Below, piece by piece: positions 42,110 to 46,167 of a stretch of 46,167 bases of DNA. The translations under genes and the position numbers were made by a program. The notes beneath the pieces are model-generated. The model saw only the letters and a list, made by a program, of their open reading frames with translations, ran no database searches and was not told the DNA's origin. Position 1 is the stretch's first letter. Each line of letters begins with the position of its first letter. This DNA is from Acaricomes phytoseiuli DSM 14247. GTDB lineage: Bacteria > Actinomycetota > Actinomycetes > Actinomycetales > Micrococcaceae. The stretch spans positions 1-46,167 of the forward strand of contig NZ_AQXM01000047.1 in NCBI RefSeq assembly GCF_000376245.1, given 5' to 3'.

Positions 42110-44500
42110 ATGACTACCTCGCCGAAGCAGGCAACCGCAGCGCAGTCTTCGAATCCGCAGACAGCTGACCAGCATGACCTGATCCGGGTTCGAGGTGCTC
42201 GGGAGAACAACCTCAAAGACATCAGCCTGGAGATCCCGAAGCGCCGGCTGACCGTTTTCACGGGCGTCTCCGGCTCGGGCAAGAGCTCTCTGGTGTTCTC
42301 GACCATCGCTGCAGAATCCCAGCGCATGATCAACGAGACCTACAGCGCCTTCCTGCAGGGGTTCATGGCGAATCTGGACCGGCCCGATGTCGACGTCCTC
42401 GAGGGTTTGACCACGGCGATCATCGTCGATCAGCAGCGGATGGGCTCCGACCCGCGATCGACGGTGAGCACCGCGACGGATACCGGGGCCATGCTGCGGA
42501 TCCTCTTCAGCAGATTGGGGCAGCCCTATATCGGCTCGCCGCAGGCGTTCTCCTTCAACGTGGCTTCGATCAGCGGTGCCGGCGCGGTGACCCTGGAACG
42601 TGGCGGCGAGAAGATCAAGGAGCGGCGCAGCTTCAGTATCACCGGCGGCATGTGTTCGCGCTGCGAAGGCCGTGGCTCCGTAACGGACTTCGACCTGAGC
42701 GCGCTCTACGACGACTCCAAATCCCTGAGCGAGGGCGCACTGCTGGTACCGGGTTACAGCATGGACGGCTGGTACGGGAGGATCTTCAGCGGTGCCGGCT
42801 TCGATATGACCAAGCCGATCGGCAAGTACACCCAGAAAGAGCTCAAGAGTCTGCTCTACCAGGAACCCACCAAGATCAAGGTCGAGGGCGTCAACCTCAC
42901 GTTCGAGGGCATCATCCCGAAGATCCAGAAATCGATGCTCTCCAAAGACCCGGAGGCGATGCAACCGCATATCCGCCGCTTCGTGGAGCGTGCGATCACT
43001 TTCAGTATCTGCCCGGAGTGCGATGGCACCCGGCTGACCACCGAGGCGAGATCTTCGAAAATCGCCGGGATCAGCATCGCCGATGCCTACGCCATGCAGA
43101 TCAGTGATCTCGCCGGATGGGTGCGCGGACTCGACGAACCCTCTGCGGCTCCTTTGCTGAAGGCGCTGGGGGAGACCCTTGATTCTTTTGTGGAGATCGG
43201 GCTGGGATACCTTTCCCTGGACCGGCCCGCGGGAACCCTCTCCGGCGGCGAAGCGCAGCGCACCAAGATGATCCGGCATCTGGGCTCCGCGCTCACCGAT
43301 GTCACCTATGTCTTCGACGAGCCGACCATCGGCCTGCATCCGCACGATATCCAGCGGATGAACGAGCTGCTGCTGAGGCTGCGGGATAAGGGCAATACCG
43401 TGCTCGTGGTGGAGCATAAGCCGGAGATGATCGCTATCGCCGACCACATCGTCGATCTGGGCCCCGGGGCGGGAAGCGCGGGCGGGCAACTCATGTTCGA
43501 AGGCCCTCTGGACGAGCTGCGGGGCAGCGGCACACTCACCGGAAAGCATCTGGATGATCGGGCACAGATCAAGGGCAGCGTGCGCAAGAGTTCCGGAAAG
43601 CTGGAGATCCGGGGGGCGAGCTCCCATAACCTGCAGAAGGTGGACGTCGATATTCCGCTGGGCGTGCTCGTCGCGGTGACCGGAGTCGCAGGTTCCGGCA
43701 AGAGCTCGCTGATCGACGGCTACGTAGCGGGGCAGGAAGGCGTGATCTCCGTGGATCAGACGCCCATCAAGGGTTCGCGGCGCAGCAACCCGGCGACCTA
43801 TACCGGGCTGCTCGAGCCGATCCGCAAAGCCTTCGCCAAGACCAATGGCGTGAAGCCGGCGCTTTTCAGCGCCAATTCGGAAGGGGCCTGCCCCAATTGC
43901 AATGGGGCCGGCGTGATCTACACCGAGCTGGGCATCATGGCCAGTGTCGCGAGCACCTGCGAGGTCTGCGAAGGCAAGCGGTTCGATGCTTCGGTGCTCG
44001 AGTACCACTTGGGCGGAAAAGATATCAGCGAGGTCCTGGCCATGAGCGTCAGCGATGCAGAGGGGTTCTTCGGTGCGGGGGAGGCCAAGCTGCCGGCCGC
44101 GCATAAGATCCTGACCCATCTGGCCGATGTCGGCCTGGGCTACCTGACCCTCGGCCAGCCGTTGAATACGCTCTCCGGCGGTGAGCGGCAGAGGCTCAAG
44201 CTGGCGATGCATATGGGGGAGCAGGGCGGTGTCTACGTTCTCGACGAACCGACTACCGGCCTGCATCTGGCCGATGTCGAGCAGCTCCTCGGTTTACTCG
44301 ACCGGCTGGTGGAGTCCGGCAAATCGGTGATCGTGATCGAGCATCATCAAGCGGTGATGGCCCATGCCGACTGGATCATCGACCTCGGCCCGGGGGCCGG
44401 TCATGACGGCGGGAAGGTTGTCTTCGAGGGTACCCCTGCTGAACTGGCGAAGAAGCAGGATACCCTCACCGGCGAACATCTTGCCGCGTACATCAGCTAG
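42110..44500 (+). CDS. UvrA2/DrrC-like double ABC ATPase (drug- or damage-tolerance type)
   Basis: 796 residues, shorter than repair UvrA (about 950). Two ABC ATPase halves are visible: Walker A TGVSGSGKSSLVF (51-63) and TGVAGSGKSSLID (about 522), signatures GTLSGGEAQRTKMIRHLGSA and NTLSGGERQRLKLAMHMGE, and Walker B VFDEPTIGLHPHD and VLDEPTTGLHLAD. Zinc-type Cys pairs are present (CSRCEGRG, CPECDG, CPNCNGAG, CEVCEGKR). Length and spacing indicate loss of the UvrB-binding domain, as in UvrA2 of Deinococcus and the DrrC daunorubicin-resistance protein of Streptomyces. It is therefore likely a DNA-binding ATPase that gives tolerance to intercalators or DNA adducts rather than a core excinuclease. 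Probably co-transcribed with the XRE-cupin regulator. Confidence 0.9.
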   Translation: MTTSPKQATAAQSSNPQTADQHDLIRVRGARENNLKDISLEIPKRRLTVFTGVSGSGKSSLVFSTIAAESQRMINETYSAFLQGFMANLDRPDVDVLEGLTTAIIVDQQRMGSDPRSTVSTATDTGAMLRILFSRLGQPYIGSPQAFSFNVASISGAGAVTLERGGEKIKERRSFSITGGMCSRCEGRGSVTDFDLSALYDDSKSLSEGALLVPGYSMDGWYGRIFSGAGFDMTKPIGKYTQKELKSLLYQEPTKIKVEGVNLTFEGIIPKIQKSMLSKDPEAMQPHIRRFVERAITFSICPECDGTRLTTEARSSKIAGISIADAYAMQISDLAGWVRGLDEPSAAPLLKALGETLDSFVEIGLGYLSLDRPAGTLSGGEAQRTKMIRHLGSALTDVTYVFDEPTIGLHPHDIQRMNELLLRLRDKGNTVLVVEHKPEMIAIADHIVDLGPGAGSAGGQLMFEGPLDELRGSGTLTGKHLDDRAQIKGSVRKSSGKLEIRGASSHNLQKVDVDIPLGVLVAVTGVAGSGKSSLIDGYVAGQEGVISVDQTPIKGSRRSNPATYTGLLEPIRKAFAKTNGVKPALFSANSEGACPNCNGAGVIYTELGIMASVASTCEVCEGKRFDASVLEYHLGGKDISEVLAMSVSDAEGFFGAGEAKLPAAHKILTHLADVGLGYLTLGQPLNTLSGGERQRLKLAMHMGEQGGVYVLDEPTTGLHLADVEQLLGLLDRLVESGKSVIVIEHHQAVMAHADWIIDLGPGAGHDGGKVVFEGTPAELAKKQDTLTGEHLAAYIS

Positions 44501-45071
44501 CCGAGTCAGTGGCGCTGAGTTCCAGGTTGATCGCCCGGGATAGTGTGCGCTGTGCTGTTGGGTAGGTGATCGACCCGCCGTGCCAGCGTTCGCTGAGGCC
44601 CTCCAGCAAGGCGGTGAGATGCTCGGCGGCCGCGGCTGAGTCTGTGTGCCCTACCTCCTCCAGAAGCACTCGAATGTCCTCTGTCCACTTCTGAGTGCTG
44701 GCTCTCAGCGGTTCCCGGAGTTCGGGAGTGAACACGGCACTGGCCCTCAGCTCGCCCCAGGCGATGCTGTTGAGCCGGTGTGCATGAGTGTCCTGCAGCT
44801 CGAGAAGAAGCAGCTGCCGCAGCCGATCTTCCGGATCCTCCTGGGCGAGCGCGGGTTCGGTGTACTCCTCTGCCTGACGGTTGACGTGTTCCAGAGCGGC
44901 GAGGAGCACACCTGAGCGGTCTTTGAAGTGATAGTAGATCAGGGCTGTGGAGACCCCGGCTTCGGCAGCCAGCTGCTCTACTCGAAGTCCGCGCACCCCG
45001 GATTCGGCGATCACCCGGAGAGCAGCATCGAGAATTTCCGTGCGGCGCTCTTGAGCAGTTTTCTTCGGCAT
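44493..45071 (-). CDS. TetR-family transcriptional regulator
   Basis: 192 residues. The N-terminal helix-turn-helix (8-55) reads RRTEILDAALRVIAESGVRG, LRVEQLAAEAGVSTALIYYH and FKDRSGVLLAALEHV, the standard TetR DNA-binding domain. The C-terminal ligand domain begins around 70 (PEDRLRQLLLLELQDTHAHR) and resembles the BetI/TetR_C_6 group. It lies 3 bases downstream of the agmatine deiminase gene on the same strand, an operon arrangement suggesting it regulates that gene. It overlaps the 3' end of the UvrA2 gene by 8 bases (convergent). Confidence 0.92.
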   Translation of the reverse strand: MPKKTAQERRTEILDAALRVIAESGVRGLRVEQLAAEAGVSTALIYYHFKDRSGVLLAALEHVNRQAEEYTEPALAQEDPEDRLRQLLLLELQDTHAHRLNSIAWGELRASAVFTPELREPLRASTQKWTEDIRVLLEEVGHTDSAAAAEHLTALLEGLSERWHGGSITYPTAQRTLSRAINLELSATDSAS

Positions 45072-45074
45072 GGA

Positions 45075-46000
45075 CTACAGCGCCGGTTCTTGCTGCGTGG
45101 CGCATTGAATACCACCACCGCCGGCTGCGACGCCGTTGATACTGATCTGGATGATCTGCCGCTCCGGGAGGAGTTTCTCCAGCGTTGTCCGGGCGGCAGA
45201 ATCAGCTTCGCTATCACCGAACTCGGGGGCGATCACAGCTCCATTGCATACGTAGAAGTTGATGTAACCGGCGGCGAACTCTTCCTCGTACCCCGCACGG
45301 GTCACCGAGGGGGCTTCCAGCACTTCAACCTGCAGTTCCCGGCCCTGGACATCGGTTGCGGTGCGCAGGATTTCCAGGTGCCTGCGGGTGACCGCGTAGT
45401 CATAGGATTGCGGATCGTTATCGAGGCTCGCCACCACGACACCCGGTGATGTGAACCGAGCATAGAAGTCAGTATGCCCGTCGGTAATATCCTTACCCAC
45501 GATTCCGGGCAGCCAGATCACTTTCTTGATGCCCAGCAGGCGGTCGAGTTCCTGCTCGACCTCAGCTTTCGTGCGCCCAGGGTTCCGGTTGTCATTGAGC
45601 ACACAGCTTTCCGTGATGATCGCGGTGCCTTCTCCGTCGACCTCGATAGCGCCGCCTTCTAGGATGAGGTCCGTAGTGATGAGTTCCACTCCGGCGCGCT
45701 CTGCTGTGAACTGGGCGACTTGAGCATCATCGCGGTATTCCTGCTTCTCGCCCCAGCCATTGAAGTTGAGGTCAACACCAGCCTGCTTGACTCCGTTCTG
45801 CACAAAAACCGGACCTGTGTCGCGCATCCAGAAGTCATCCATATCGGTGGTGACGAAATCGATCGAAGAGCTCGGCATCAGGCTCCGGGCGAGTTCGGTA
45901 TCAGTGGAGCGGACGAGCATGGACGCTGGTTCGAAATCGGCTATGGCGTTCGCGATATCCGCGAGATTCTGCTGCCCTTGGCCCGGTATTCCTATAGCTG
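45075..46000 (-). pseudogene. aguA: Agmatine deiminase, 5' end damaged
   Basis: From ATG 45920 to 45075 runs an open frame of 281 residues with the agmatine deiminase signatures: DMDDFWMRDTGPVF, NFNGWGEKQEY, LEGGAIEVDGEGTAI, ITDGHTDFYARF with the catalytic His, and GGGGIQCATQQ with the catalytic Cys. The family is about 340-370 residues long and its N terminus is not in this frame. Upstream, GQQNLADIANAIADFEPAS is still family-like to about 45985, but then the frame fails. Adjacent frames read VTSGQL and EYRAK around a TAG where Trp is expected. The IS begins at 46101. Unless translation from 45920 yields a stable protein, the gene is probably dead. The GGGxIHC motif has Gln for His. Confidence 0.7.
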
Positions 46001-46100
46001 TCCTGAAGTGACAAGTACAGGGCGTATCAGGACGGTTTGTTCCGGTTCTTGTTCGGTAGGAGCTTGTCGTAAGCGTCTACTGTAGGAAGTGGTCTCTGAT

Positions 46101-46167
46101 GGGTCTGCCCCGGGTTTGGTTGACATCTGATCTGTGAGGATTCGTCCTCGCTGGAAGGATGTATCTC
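46101..46167 (+). mobile_element. IS3-type insertion sequence, right copy (first 67 bases)
   Basis: From 46101 to the end the sequence is identical to the reverse complement of 212-278: GGGTCTGCCCCGGG terminus, leader, GGAAGG Shine-Dalgarno and the first codons of OrfA (ATG 46159). It faces outwards (to the right). The insertion lies about 100 bases upstream of the last recognisable agmatine deiminase sequence and may have removed its promoter and start. Confidence 0.85.

Noticed and set aside
41918-44266. A 782-codon open frame antisense to the UvrA2-like gene
   Set aside because: It mirrors the codon pattern of the high-G+C uvrA2 gene, has no recognisable domain, and the sense frame has complete ABC motifs.

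Overview
The window looks like a piece of the chromosome of a high-G+C Gram-positive bacterium, most likely an actinobacterium of the Micrococcaceae type. Evidence for this: G+C content near 60 percent by eye, frequent GTG starts, many 4-base ATGA overlaps, a mycoredoxin-like protein, a class Ib nrdHIEF ribonucleotide reductase operon, malate:quinone oxidoreductase, and a UvrA2-like protein. Genus and species cannot be settled from this sequence. The window ends inside two outward-facing copies of the same IS3-type insertion sequence (1-278 and 46101-46167).

Layout. 1-1742: IS end, an intact ribbon-helix-helix antitoxin with a decayed toxin behind it, and a soluble Ser/Thr kinase. 1916-5258: a 2-oxoacid/acetoin dehydrogenase operon (E1 alpha, E1 beta, a free-standing lipoyl domain, an alpha/beta hydrolase). 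5377-6759: amino acid permease. 6989-10257: an accessory island with a truncated murG, a divergent alr-ddl pair with altered substrate-side residues, and recombinase debris. 10295-14296: a NarL/DesK-type two-component system divergent from an FtsX-type ABC exporter, with a perfect 32-bp palindrome between them. 14299-16640: DUF1684, MarR and a broken luciferase-like oxidoreductase in one overlapping operon. 16720-25220: RND exporter, mqo, an orphan oligopeptide-binding lipoprotein, an SGNH lipoprotein, tRNA-Leu and a Bcp peroxiredoxin. 25586-33174: ROK regulator, metF, a metE pseudogene, aldehyde dehydrogenase and LysR. 33317-38389: a potassium channel and nrdHIEF with an NrdR box, DnaA-box-like sites and hairpins. 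38457-46000: membrane protein, thioesterase, lipoate ligase, mycoredoxin, GNAT, an XRE-cupin regulator followed by a UvrA2-like ABC protein, TetR, and a 5'-damaged agmatine deiminase.

Two themes stand out. First, gene decay: the toxin, the luciferase-like enzyme, metE, murG, a serine recombinase and probably the agmatine deiminase are all broken, mostly by single-base frameshifts and nonsense codons, and IS copies sit at both ends. This suggests a genome in an active phase of gene loss, although homopolymer sequencing errors could explain some single lesions. Second, the best candidate for an unusual system is the alr-ddl island. Its racemase has His where alanine racemases have the substrate-gating Tyr, and its ligase has a Cys-Ser-Gln triad where the acceptor subsite of Ddl enzymes normally reads His-Ser-Leu/Met/Arg. 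The pair may make or use a D-amino acid other than D-Ala, or may serve as D-cycloserine-insensitive replacements.
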